Assembly: GCA_903915535.1 (NCBI GenBank)
Contig: CAIWTJ010000162.1
Location: 1 to 45,007 of the forward strand
DNA length: 45,007 bases
Reading direction: 5' to 3'
Origin: Enhydrobacter aerosaccus
GTDB lineage: Bacteria > Pseudomonadota > Alphaproteobacteria > Reyranellales > Reyranellaceae
Position 1 is the stretch's first letter. Every line of letters begins with the position of its first letter. Shown here one piece after another: positions 34,631 to 41,931 of this stretch. A program made the translations under genes and the position numbers. The notes under the pieces were generated by a model. It was given only the letters and a program-made list of their open reading frames with translations. It did no database searches and was not told the origin of the DNA.

Positions 34631-35407
34631 ATGATCCTGCTCGGCTGCTACATCGTGCTGCTGACCAGGGCCGGCACGATGCCGGACGTTCTCTGGACGA
34701 TGCTGGTCGTGTTCGCGGCCGCCGTCGTCTCGGGCGTGACGGGCTTCGGCTTCGCCCCGATCTGCGGGGCGGCGCTCGCGCACCTGCTGGGCGACCCGCG
34801 GCAGGCGCTCGCGATCACCCTGGTCTGCGCCGTCGCGAGCGAGGCTGCGATGGTGTGGTCGCTGCGGCGCGATATCGACTGGCACGCCTGCCCCGACTTC
34901 CTGCTCGGCGTGGCGGCCGGCCTGCCGGTCGGCTTTTACGTGCTGCTGCACACATGCTCGAAGCCCGTCGCGCAGGCGATGGGGGGACTGCTGGTGATCT
35001 ATGCCGCGGTCACGATGTGGCGGCGTCCGGTGGCGATCGAGTGCCGGCACGGAATCGCCGATGCCTTCGCGGGTGTGCTGGGCGGCATCACCGGTGGCAT
35101 CGCGGCCTTTCCCGGAGCCCCCGTTGTCGTGTGGTGCGGCCTCAAGGGCTGGAGCAAGGAACGCCAGCGCGGTCTCTATCAGCCGGTCATTCTGATCCTG
35201 CAGCTGGCCGGCCTCGCGGTGATGGCGGCGGGCGAGTTCGCCGGCGCCCGGCATCGCGAGATCGACTGGAGCGGATTGCTCCATCTGCCGGCGGTGCTGC
35301 TCGGCACGTCGCTCGGCATGGCGCTGTTCGGCCAGCTGAACGACCGGCAGTTCGGCCTCGCGGGGAAGATCCTGCTGCTCGTCTGCGGCGCGATCCTGCT
35401 GCTCTAG
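34631..35407 (+). CDS. TauE/SafE-family anion exporter
   Basis: A 258-residue inner-membrane protein with about eight hydrophobic segments. The motif VSGVTGFGFAPICGAALAHLLGDPRQALAI (residues 26-55) is the TauE/SafE half-repeat signature, and a second half-repeat appears as GVLGGITGGIAAFPGAPVVVW around 146-166. Members are thought to export sulfite or organosulfur anions. The frame stays open far upstream to 34304; I chose ATG 34631, just before the first membrane helix, because the upstream stretch is proline-rich and overlaps a possible separate small gene. GTG codons near 34559-34588 are alternatives. Confidence 0.82.
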   Translation: MILLGCYIVLLTRAGTMPDVLWTMLVVFAAAVVSGVTGFGFAPICGAALAHLLGDPRQALAITLVCAVASEAAMVWSLRRDIDWHACPDFLLGVAAGLPVGFYVLLHTCSKPVAQAMGGLLVIYAAVTMWRRPVAIECRHGIADAFAGVLGGITGGIAAFPGAPVVVWCGLKGWSKERQRGLYQPVILILQLAGLAVMAAGEFAGARHREIDWSGLLHLPAVLLGTSLGMALFGQLNDRQFGLAGKILLLVCGAILLL

Positions 35408-35448
35408 CCGTCACGGGAGCGCGCCACTCCGCGGCGCTCATGTCTTCC

Positions 35449-35507
35449 GGACCGCGAGCTTGCAGCTCGCCTCATGAATCATGAGCGAGCTGGAAGCTCG
35501 CGGAGCG
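35449..35507. repeat. Palindromic element, copy B, intergenic
   Basis: GGACCGCGAGCTTGCAGCTC and the later GAGCTGGAAGCTCGCGG can fold together; the sequence closely matches copy A at 8926-8981, including the CATGAG centre and GAGCTxGxAGCTCGCGG-type arms. It is itself flanked by an inverted pair, GTCACGGGAGCGCGCCACTCC (from about 35410) and GTCACGGGAGTGGCGCGC (from 35521). It lies between the convergent TauE gene and the small secreted-protein gene, so it may terminate both. Confidence 0.7.
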
Positions 35508-35554
35508 TATGAGCATGAGCGTCACGGGAGTGGCGCGCGCCAGTGGGCTGCCGG

Positions 35555-35848
35555 TCAGAAGCGGCGATAGTCGTGGGCGCGCCGGTATTCCTCGATGTCG
35601 CGATAGCTGACGTCGGCGGGATAACAGTAGATGTCGCGCCGCGTGGTGCGCTGGTTGTAGAGACTCTTGTCGGCGCATTGCTGGCCGTTCCAGGCGTAGC
35701 TGTAGGGGCAGGGACAGTCGCGCGTGCTGAAGCCGGACAGCGAATCGCGGATGATCATCTGGCGGATCTCTTCGTCGGAGATGCGCTGCGCCGAAGCGGC
35801 CGTGCCCCAGAGCAGCGGGAACAACGCGAGAAGGGCAAGCCGCTTCAT
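35555..35848 (-). CDS. Small secreted cysteine-containing protein
   Basis: A 97-residue protein with a clear signal peptide, MKRLALLALFPLLWGTAASA, then QRISDEEIRQMIIRDSLSGF. The mature part carries DCPCPYSYAWNGQQCADKS and later YCYPADVS, four cysteines that probably form two disulfides. I recognise this CPCPYxxxxxGxxCxxxSxY pattern as a small exported family found in proteobacteria without known function. It starts three bases after the LLM oxidoreductase stop, so it is co-transcribed with it, though a functional link is not evident. Confidence 0.78.
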   Translation of the reverse strand: MKRLALLALFPLLWGTAASAQRISDEEIRQMIIRDSLSGFSTRDCPCPYSYAWNGQQCADKSLYNQRTTRRDIYCYPADVSYRDIEEYRRAHDYRRF

Positions 35849-35851
35849 CGC

Positions 35852-37006
35852 TCAGGCCGGCGCGAAGATGCCGTCGGACGCGGCATGCCGTGGCGACGCA
35901 GATGCCGTGGCTGCCGAACGTTTGCCGCCGGCGAAAGCGGGATCGCGCTGCAGGGTGGGCAGCACCCGGTCGGCGAACAGGCGCAGGTTCTTCTCCGATT
36001 CATGATGCGGCAGATTACCAAATGAGAACTCGGCCACCAGATGTTCGTGGCCGGTCACTTTTTGCAGGTCGCCCAGCTGCTGCAGGCAATCGTCGGGGGT
36101 GCCGACGATCTGGATCGAGACGTAGAAGTCGGTCGCCTTCTTGAGGTTGGCGGGATCCTTCAGCTTGGCGTAGGTCTTCGCGGTCTTGCCGTAGGCCTCG
36201 TAGCCTTTGACGTTCGCGAGATGACCGTCTGAGAAGTGATAGTGGTCGTCGATCGACTGCCACTTGCGGCCGAGATATTTCTGCGCGCGCTCATGGGCTT
36301 CGTCGCGCGATTCCGCGCAGGAGACGTTGGTCAGGATGATCGGCGCCTTGGGCGTGAAGCCCGCCTGCGCGCTCATCGACTGGAACGTGTCGATGTCCTG
36401 GCGGCACTTCTCCCATTCGTTCTGCATGATCATCAGCATGCCGAAGCCCAGCTTGGCGATCACCTCGGCGGATTCCGGGCTGACCGAAGAAGCGTAGAAG
36501 CGCCGCTCCGGATTCGACATCGGACGCGGCCGGATCGACATGCGCGGGATTTTGAAGAACTGCCCGTCATGCTCGAACGAGTCGTTGGCCAGCGCCTTCA
36601 CCACGATCTCGGCGGCCTCGGCGAAGCGCGGCCGTGCCTCGCCCATGGGAATGCGGAAGCCTTCGTACTCGGTCGAGGCGGCGCCGCGGCCGAAGCCGAA
36701 CAGGCAGCGCCCGCCGCACATGATGTCGAGCAGCGCGATCTGCTCGGCCACGCGCACGGGATCGTGCCAGGGCAGCACGATCACCGCGGTGCCGAGCTGG
36801 ATGCGCTTCGTGCGGCCCGCGAAGTAGGCCAGCAGCTGCGTCGGCGCGGGCGACATGGCGTAGCCGGTGAAGTGATGCTCCAGCCCCCACAGCGAATCGA
36901 ACCCGAGCGGCTCGACGAGATCGCCCAGCTGCAAATGCTCCTGCACCACGGCGACGTCGGGCTTGCCGTGCTCGTGCAGCATGTTCATCGCGACGCCGAC
37001 CTTCAT
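35852..37006 (-). CDS. LLM-class flavin-dependent oxidoreductase (luciferase-like)
   Basis: A 384-residue cytoplasmic monooxygenase of the bacterial luciferase fold. Features are GFDSLWGLEHHFTGYAMSPAP (residues 35-55), RIQLGTAVIVLPWHDPVRVAEQIALLDIMCGGRCLFGFGRG (about 72-112), and a C-terminal VGTPDDCLQQL. Members oxidise varied substrates with FMNH2 and oxygen, and an FMN reductase partner is needed; none is in the window. The start ATG 37006 has CGGAGGAAGCC directly upstream. The C-terminal tail (ATASASPRHAASDGIFAPA) is low-complexity. Substrate unknown. Confidence 0.9.
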   Translation of the reverse strand: MKVGVAMNMLHEHGKPDVAVVQEHLQLGDLVEPLGFDSLWGLEHHFTGYAMSPAPTQLLAYFAGRTKRIQLGTAVIVLPWHDPVRVAEQIALLDIMCGGRCLFGFGRGAASTEYEGFRIPMGEARPRFAEAAEIVVKALANDSFEHDGQFFKIPRMSIRPRPMSNPERRFYASSVSPESAEVIAKLGFGMLMIMQNEWEKCRQDIDTFQSMSAQAGFTPKAPIILTNVSCAESRDEAHERAQKYLGRKWQSIDDHYHFSDGHLANVKGYEAYGKTAKTYAKLKDPANLKKATDFYVSIQIVGTPDDCLQQLGDLQKVTGHEHLVAEFSFGNLPHHESEKNLRLFADRVLPTLQRDPAFAGGKRSAATASASPRHAASDGIFAPA

Positions 37007-37075
37007 GGCTTCCTCCGGTTCGTTTTGCCGGATTGTCCGGCCGCGGAGAGCGGGCGGCAAGGCCCGCCTATGGTA

Positions 37076-37343
37076 GGATTGCCACGTGATGGAATTCAGA
37101 CGCCGGTTTCTCTCGACGGGGTTTTCCGCGCTGGCGCTCTCCACGGGTCCCAAGACCTATGCAGGCGAGGGCGCCTGGCCGATAGCCGCGTCCGACAGCC
37201 GTGGCATCGACGGTGGCGACGCCACCCGCCGACAAGGCCAATAAGCAGAACGTAAAACAGTCGCGCGACAAGGCCGCCGAGGGAAGGAGGCCGACGTCAT
37301 GGCATTTGGACGCCGGCGTCTCTCGACGGTCTTTACGCGCTGC
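37076..37343 (+). pseudogene. Two duplicated leader-like gene fragments
   Basis: Sequences around ATG 37089 and ATG 37299 are direct repeats about 210 bases apart: both have a purine-rich ribosome-like site, an ATG, then GACGCCGG, CTCTCGACGG and GCGCTG at matching spacing. The first encodes a 51-residue frame starting MEFRRRFLSTGFSALALSTG, which looks like a twin-arginine signal peptide. The second gives MAFGRRRLSTVFTRCLRRS and stops after 30 codons. Neither continues into a mature protein, so I read them as remnants of a duplicated exported-protein gene. The gap 37007-37344 holds nothing else I can support. Confidence 0.45.
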
Positions 37344-37344
37344 C

Positions 37345-37533
37345 TCAGACGGTCGGCTTCTTGTCGTTGTGTTTGCCGAAGGCCGCCTTGACCTCACGCT
37401 CCTTGATGCGCGCGGCTGGTTTGCCTCGTTCGCCGAGGCTTTGCTCCTCGGTGCCATCGCCCATCATGCCGGGATGGGAGACGTCGCGCTGGTTCTTGGG
37501 GACCTTGGGTTGATCTGGCTTGCCGGTCATCAT
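37345..37533 (-). CDS. Small hydrophilic protein, uncharacterised
   Basis: A 62-residue charged protein: MMTGKPDQPKVPKNQRDVSH, then PGMMGDGTEEQSLGERGKPA and a lysine/arginine-rich end with KEREVKAAFGKHNDKK. It has no membrane segment or cysteine and is probably disordered. CAGGAGA lies just upstream of the double ATG (37528-37533), a good ribosome site, which supports it as real. Family not recognised; the composition recalls small stress-related proteins, but that is only an impression. Confidence 0.62.
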   Translation of the reverse strand: MMTGKPDQPKVPKNQRDVSHPGMMGDGTEEQSLGERGKPAARIKEREVKAAFGKHNDKKPTV

Positions 37534-37769
37534 GTTCTCCTGGGGCTGGGTCTGGGCGTCAACATCGAACAGAACGATAAATCTCGTGCAATCGTTCCGT
37601 CGCCGCCGCCGATTCGCCATTCGTCGCCGATCTGAGGGACGATGGACGAAACGAGTTCATCCCCCGTCTGCCGACGCTTCAGGCGAAGACTCGTCGAAGA
37701 ACGCCTGCTGTTGCCGCGCGGAGACCACCGTCCGGCTGTACTTGTCGGATCAGCGGCCCTTGCCGCAGA

Positions 37770-38606
37770 TCACGCTGCGTTGTCGTAGCGGCGCAGAAAC
37801 AGGCGCGAGGCCTGGGTCACCGTGGGCAGCATGGCGCGGCTGACCAGGGGATTCATGTCGAGCGGTTTCAGCAGCATCTTCACCGCCATGCCATGCGGGA
37901 AATACTGGCGCACGAGGTTGAGCACGCCGTCGCGATAGGCGTCGTAATGGGCGCGCTCGAAAGGCGTGCCGGGATTGCTGCCGCGGAACACGGCGCGGAA
38001 GGCGTAGAACGTATCCTCGGCCTCGACGTCGGCTGCGCGTTTCAGCAGCGTGCGCATCACCGCGAAGCGGCTCGGCCGCTCGAGCTCGCGATAGCGCCGG
38101 AAGTAGCGATGGAAGTGCTTGTAGTGACCCACCTCGTCGCTGCTGATCTCGGCCGCCAGTTGACGCAGGACCGGCTCGGGGCTGAGGTCCGAGAGCATGC
38201 GATAGAAGCTCGCGGTGCCAGTCTCCACGACGCAACGGGCCACCATCTCGAGTGCCTTGGTGCCGGCCAGCGCCTCCACCGTGCAGATCGCGCCGTACTC
38301 GGCACGGAAGGTGGCGTAGGCCGCTTCCCAGTCGAATGCGGGCCACGCGGTCTGGACGTATTTCTTCAGCGCCGCGCCGTGCTGCAGCTCTTCCTTTTCC
38401 CAATGATGCTCCAGCCACTCGGCGATCTCGCCGTCGTGGCGGAAGAATTCGACCAGGTTCTTTGTGTAGAGATCGGAGGTGATCTCGATGAACGACGCCG
38501 ACGCCACGATGTGGAACAGGCGGCGATCGTCGCGCACGCAGGCGCCATCGATCTCCCCGTAGGGGATATCGTCGATCGACCAGTGGACGCCAGGTGACCT
38601 GCTCAT
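37770..38606 (-). CDS. Ferritin-like diiron protein (possible acyl desaturase/oxidase)
   Basis: A 278-residue all-helical cytoplasmic protein. Paired metal-binding motifs are visible: EHHWEKEELQHG (ExxH-like, residues 67-78) and AAEISSDEVGHYKHFHRYF (about 150-168, DExxH), with further acids in KALEMVARCVVETGTASFY around 117-135. This four-helix Glu/His arrangement is that of the ferritin-like superfamily, including soluble acyl-carrier desaturase relatives. The reaction is unknown. The start ATG 38606 lacks a strong ribosome site; the upstream open frame is a shadow of the GFA gene on the same strand. It lies 38 bases after the GFA stop, probably in one transcript. Confidence 0.78.
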   Translation of the reverse strand: MSRSPGVHWSIDDIPYGEIDGACVRDDRRLFHIVASASFIEITSDLYTKNLVEFFRHDGEIAEWLEHHWEKEELQHGAALKKYVQTAWPAFDWEAAYATFRAEYGAICTVEALAGTKALEMVARCVVETGTASFYRMLSDLSPEPVLRQLAAEISSDEVGHYKHFHRYFRRYRELERPSRFAVMRTLLKRAADVEAEDTFYAFRAVFRGSNPGTPFERAHYDAYRDGVLNLVRQYFPHGMAVKMLLKPLDMNPLVSRAMLPTVTQASRLFLRRYDNAA

Positions 38607-38644
38607 GGGCCTGTTGAACGCTGAGTGGATAGGGACGTTGCGCC

Positions 38645-39016
38645 CTATTTGGCCGGTTTGTCGAGATGCAGCCAGCTTACGCGTTCGGTTTCGAACGCGT
38701 GGCCCTTCGGGGCGTACGGCTCCGGGTCGTCGAAGGCGCCGACGTGGAGGTGGATTTCGGTCGGCCAGCGCTCGCCTTCGTACGTCAGCGTCGAGCCGCA
38801 GGTGGAGCAAAAGCCGCGATGGACGCCCGGCGAGGAGGAGAAGCGGGCAAGCGTGCCCTTGGTGACGTGCACATTCGCGCGCTCGAAGCCCGCATAGGCG
38901 GAGACCGGCGCGCCGGTGTGGTGCCGGCAACTCGCGCAGTGGCAGTAGCTCGTCCACTTCGGCGCGCCCTCGGTCGTGAACCGGATCGCGCCACAGAGGC
39001 AGCCGCCGTCAGCCAT
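38645..39016 (-). CDS. GFA-family zinc protein, second copy
   Basis: A 123-residue protein of the glutathione-dependent formaldehyde-activating family. Zinc-site cysteines occur in GGCLCGAIRF (CxC), YCHCASCRHHTGAP (CxCxxC) and GFCSTCGSTLTY (CxxC). It ends shortly after the conserved HLHVGAFDDPE stretch. It differs markedly from the protein at 33856-34275, so the two are not a recent duplication. GAGGGAG lies upstream of ATG 39016, and the dispersed 60-base element (39043-39107) lies just before it. Function unproven for most members. Confidence 0.9.
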   Translation of the reverse strand: MADGGCLCGAIRFTTEGAPKWTSYCHCASCRHHTGAPVSAYAGFERANVHVTKGTLARFSSSPGVHRGFCSTCGSTLTYEGERWPTEIHLHVGAFDDPEPYAPKGHAFETERVSWLHLDKPAK

Positions 39017-39042
39017 GAATCACTCCCTCAAAAGCACCCGGG

Positions 39043-39107
39043 GGGGTGGGGTGGAAACCGGGAAGAATCGCGTCCAACCCTTATGCCATAGGCATCGGAG
39101 GATTCCC
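39043..39107 (-). repeat. Dispersed 60-base element, copy 2
   Basis: Read on the minus strand it contains CCTCCGATGCCTATGGCATA, then AGGGTTGGACGCGAT, then CCGGTTTCCACC. It matches copy 1 (19223-19288) at 47 of 58 ungapped positions. It lies 27 to 91 bases upstream of the GFA gene start and about 50 bases after the CoA-transferase stop, both on the minus strand, as for copy 1. A CCCGACCGGTCGGG hairpin is next to it (from about 39105). Confidence 0.75.
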
Positions 39108-39158
39108 GACCGGTCGGGAAAGACCGGGAAGGTCGGGAAGCTCGGCTCCCGGGAGAGT

Positions 39159-40382
39159 TCACCCGAGCGCCCCGGCCGCGCGCAGACGATCGATCTCATC
39201 GGTGCCGTACCCCAGCTCTTTCAGAATTTCATCGGTGTGCGCGCCATGGCCCGGGCCGGGCCCGGGTGTGGACGGCTGGGCCGCGAACGAGAGGCGGATC
39301 GGCGCGGAGATCGAGCGCGGCATCTCCTCGACGTCTGTCTTCACCACGGCGCCGTTGGCCACGGCCTGCTCGTCGTCGGGCACGTCGCGCAACACGCCCA
39401 GCAGGCCGAAGGTGATCTCGTGATGGCGCAGGCGCTTTTTCCATTCCGGCCACGGATGGGCGGCGAACACCGGATCGAGGATCGCGGCCAAGTCGCTCGC
39501 GTGGGCGCGGCGGTTGTCGGTGGTCTGGAAGCGCGGGTCCTGCAGCAGATCGAGACGATCCATCGCCTGGCACAGCTCCGGCCAGAGCTTGTCCTCGCGC
39601 ACGATGGTGAGCTGGATCCAGCGCCCGTCCGCGGTCTTGTACTGGTTGGCGAGTGCGCTCCTGGGCGTGGTGCGCGGCGGGCGTGGGGCGACGAAGGCGC
39701 CGAGCAGCGCGCCCTGCGCCAGCATCGCGTTCGACCACAGGCCCGAAGCGTGCAGCGAGGTCGAGACTTCGCTGCCCTCTCCCGTGCGCTCGCGGTGCAG
39801 CAGCGCCATCGAGATCGCGGCGAACAGATTCATGCCGGCCATCTGGTCGCCCTGCGCCGGCAGCGAGAAGGCGGGCGGGCCGCCCGCGTAGGTGAGGGCA
39901 TCGAGCAGGCCCGAGCGCGCGAAGAACGCCGTCGAGTCGAAGCCCGGCTGTTCGGCGTCCGGACCCTGCTCGCCGTAGCCGGTCATCGAGGCGTAGATCA
40001 GGCGCGGGTTCAGCGGCGCCACATCGGCGTAGCGCATCTTCAATCGCTCGCGCACCTTCAGCGGAAAGTTCACCACCATCACGTCGGCGGTCTTCACCAG
40101 CCGGTCGAAGGCGGCGCGGCCGTCGGCCTGCTTGAGGTCGAGCACGATCGCGCGCTTGTTGCGGTTGACCAGGTGCCAGCAGAAGTTGACCGGATGCTGC
40201 GGGATCGAATGCGCCTGCCCGAGCTTGCGCTGCGGATCGCCCTCGCCCGGCGGCTCGATCTTGATCACCTCGGCGCCATAATCGCCCATCACCGTGGTCG
40301 CCACGGGACCGGCGATGAAGCTCGCCAGGTCGAGAACGCGCAGGCCCTGCAGCGGCAAGGGGCCGGCCATCGGTGGGGGCAT
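39159..40382 (-). CDS. CaiB/BaiF-family (class III) CoA-transferase
   Basis: A 407-residue enzyme that moves CoA between carboxylic acids. The family start is LPLQGLRVLDLASFIAGPVATTVMGDYGAEVIKIEPPGEGDP. VNRNKRAIVLDLK (about 73-85) follows, then ADVMVVNFPLKVRERL, and a QGDQMAGMNLFAAISMALLHRERTGEG region (about 178-204) holds the catalytic acid position in DQMAG. The C-terminus has SISAPIRLSFA and HTDEILKELGY, typical of the family. The acid substrate is unknown; the divergent acyl-CoA ligase nearby suggests aromatic or other organic-acid metabolism. GAGAGGAAACATCA precedes the ATG. Confidence 0.92.
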   Translation of the reverse strand: MPPPMAGPLPLQGLRVLDLASFIAGPVATTVMGDYGAEVIKIEPPGEGDPQRKLGQAHSIPQHPVNFCWHLVNRNKRAIVLDLKQADGRAAFDRLVKTADVMVVNFPLKVRERLKMRYADVAPLNPRLIYASMTGYGEQGPDAEQPGFDSTAFFARSGLLDALTYAGGPPAFSLPAQGDQMAGMNLFAAISMALLHRERTGEGSEVSTSLHASGLWSNAMLAQGALLGAFVAPRPPRTTPRSALANQYKTADGRWIQLTIVREDKLWPELCQAMDRLDLLQDPRFQTTDNRRAHASDLAAILDPVFAAHPWPEWKKRLRHHEITFGLLGVLRDVPDDEQAVANGAVVKTDVEEMPRSISAPIRLSFAAQPSTPGPGPGHGAHTDEILKELGYGTDEIDRLRAAGALG

Positions 40383-40439
40383 TGATGTTTCCTCTCCGAA
40401 CCCGTAAACGGCAGCCTACTCCCGGAAAGGGTCTTGTTG

Positions 40440-41927
40440 GTGCGAAACTTCCTGGCAAACCTGCTTCTTATTACCGTGTCGTTCGTGTTCTGCGTGCTCG
40501 CCGCCGAAGGCGCGATCCGGATCATCGACGGTCAATCGGTGGTGGCGCTGGCGCTGCCGGAGGTCAACAGCTCGCAGGGTGTCGACACGACCGGCGGCCA
40601 TCTCGACGAGATCCCGCGCGCGGCGTCGGTCGATCGCGCGCTGTTCTTCAGCGATCCGCCGCCGTTGCCCAACCGCACCAAGCCTCCCAAGGAGTGGGAG
40701 GAAATGTACCAGCGCCTTCAGGCCAACCAGAGCGGGCCCAATCCGTTCCTGCCGTGGGACATGTACAAGGCGTGGAACTCGGTCTTCGTCGGCGATCCCT
40801 GCAAGCACGACTATCTCAAGGGCGCGCCGGGCCAGCTCTATGTCTACGATCCGCCCGACGGCAAGACGCGTCCGTTCTTCCGCTTCCTGCCCAACGCGAC
40901 CTCGCCGGACGGACTCGTCACCAACGAATTCGGCTGGCGCGGCCCGCCGGTGCAGTTCCAGCGCAAACCCAAGTCGGTGCGCATCGTCTTTGTCGGTGCG
41001 TCGACGGTCGCGGAGATTCATCCGCTGCCGTATTCGGGTCCGGAGTACCTGACGAACTGGCTCAACCGCTGGGCCAAGGCGCGCAACATCGACGTGACGT
41101 TCGAGGTGCTGAACGCCGGCCGCGAGAGCATCAACGCCAACGACATCGCACCGATCATCCGCGATGAAGTCGCGCCGACGATGCCCGACCTCGTCGTCTA
41201 CTACGAAGGCGGCAACCAGCTCGATCTCTCGACGATCGTGAAGAAGGTACCGGTCGCCAAGCCCGAACCCGCCGGCAAGCTCGCGCGCTTCCTGCGCGAT
41301 GCCGGGGATTACTCCGCGCTCGCGCGCCGGGCGGAGGGGCTGACCAGCGGTGCCGAGTGGCCCAAGCCCGCCTACGAGACCACCTGGCCCGAAGGCCTCG
41401 ACGAGATGGACCCCGACATCACGCGCAAGGACCTGCCGATCCATCTCAGCGAGATCATCGCGAACCTCGACCAGATCCGCACCGATCTCGCGGCAGTCGG
41501 CTCCGATCTCTCGGTGGCCTCGTTCCACTGGCTGGCCAAGGAAGGCCTGGTGGTCGACGCCGCGAAGCAGAAGGCGATCCTGCACACGCTCAATATCCGC
41601 TACTTCCCCTACACCTACCGCGACCTCGAGCGCATGACCAAGTTCGAGGACCGCGTCTTCGCCAAGTACGATGCGAAGTACGGCCTGCCCTTCATCGACA
41701 TCGCGAAGTACATGCCCTACGACCCCAACCTGTTCAGCGACGGCATCCACAACACCCCGCCCGGCATCAAGCTCCGGGCCTGGATCGCGATGCAGCAGCT
41801 GGTGCCGATCATCGAGAAGCACCTGGCCGACGGCAGCTGGCCGCGCACCGTGCCACCGATGCCGGCACAGCACCCGGCCTTCACCGTGCCGCCGCGGCTG
41901 ATCAAGTTCACCTGCTCGGCCTCGTAG
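40440..41927 (+). CDS. Membrane-anchored SGNH/GDSL-like hydrolase
   Basis: A 495-residue protein with one N-terminal hydrophobic segment (NFLANLLLITVSFVFCVLAA), likely a signal anchor, then a large periplasmic part. SGNH-type blocks are recognisable: VRIVFVGASTVAEI (about 180-193, with GAS-T in place of GDS), VLNAGRESINANDI near 224-237, VVYYEGGNQLD (the N of block III), and LFSDGIHNTPPG near 433 (DxxH). I infer an esterase or acyl-modifying enzyme; the substrate is unknown. Starts TTG 40434, TTG 40437 and GTG 40440 all follow GGAAAGG; I chose GTG for spacing. It diverges from the CoA-transferase gene and precedes the ligase by four bases. Confidence 0.75.
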   Translation: MRNFLANLLLITVSFVFCVLAAEGAIRIIDGQSVVALALPEVNSSQGVDTTGGHLDEIPRAASVDRALFFSDPPPLPNRTKPPKEWEEMYQRLQANQSGPNPFLPWDMYKAWNSVFVGDPCKHDYLKGAPGQLYVYDPPDGKTRPFFRFLPNATSPDGLVTNEFGWRGPPVQFQRKPKSVRIVFVGASTVAEIHPLPYSGPEYLTNWLNRWAKARNIDVTFEVLNAGRESINANDIAPIIRDEVAPTMPDLVVYYEGGNQLDLSTIVKKVPVAKPEPAGKLARFLRDAGDYSALARRAEGLTSGAEWPKPAYETTWPEGLDEMDPDITRKDLPIHLSEIIANLDQIRTDLAAVGSDLSVASFHWLAKEGLVVDAAKQKAILHTLNIRYFPYTYRDLERMTKFEDRVFAKYDAKYGLPFIDIAKYMPYDPNLFSDGIHNTPPGIKLRAWIAMQQLVPIIEKHLADGSWPRTVPPMPAQHPAFTVPPRLIKFTCSAS

Positions 41928-41931
41928 GCGC

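Noticed and set aside
37201..37635. Plus-strand 144-codon frame
   Set aside because: Antisense to the small hydrophilic protein at 37345-37533, which has a proper ribosome site; the frame only looks membrane-like because of complementary codons.
33856..39016. Possibility that the two GFA proteins arose by a local duplication
   Set aside because: Outside the cysteine motifs the residues differ almost everywhere and lengths differ (139 and 123).
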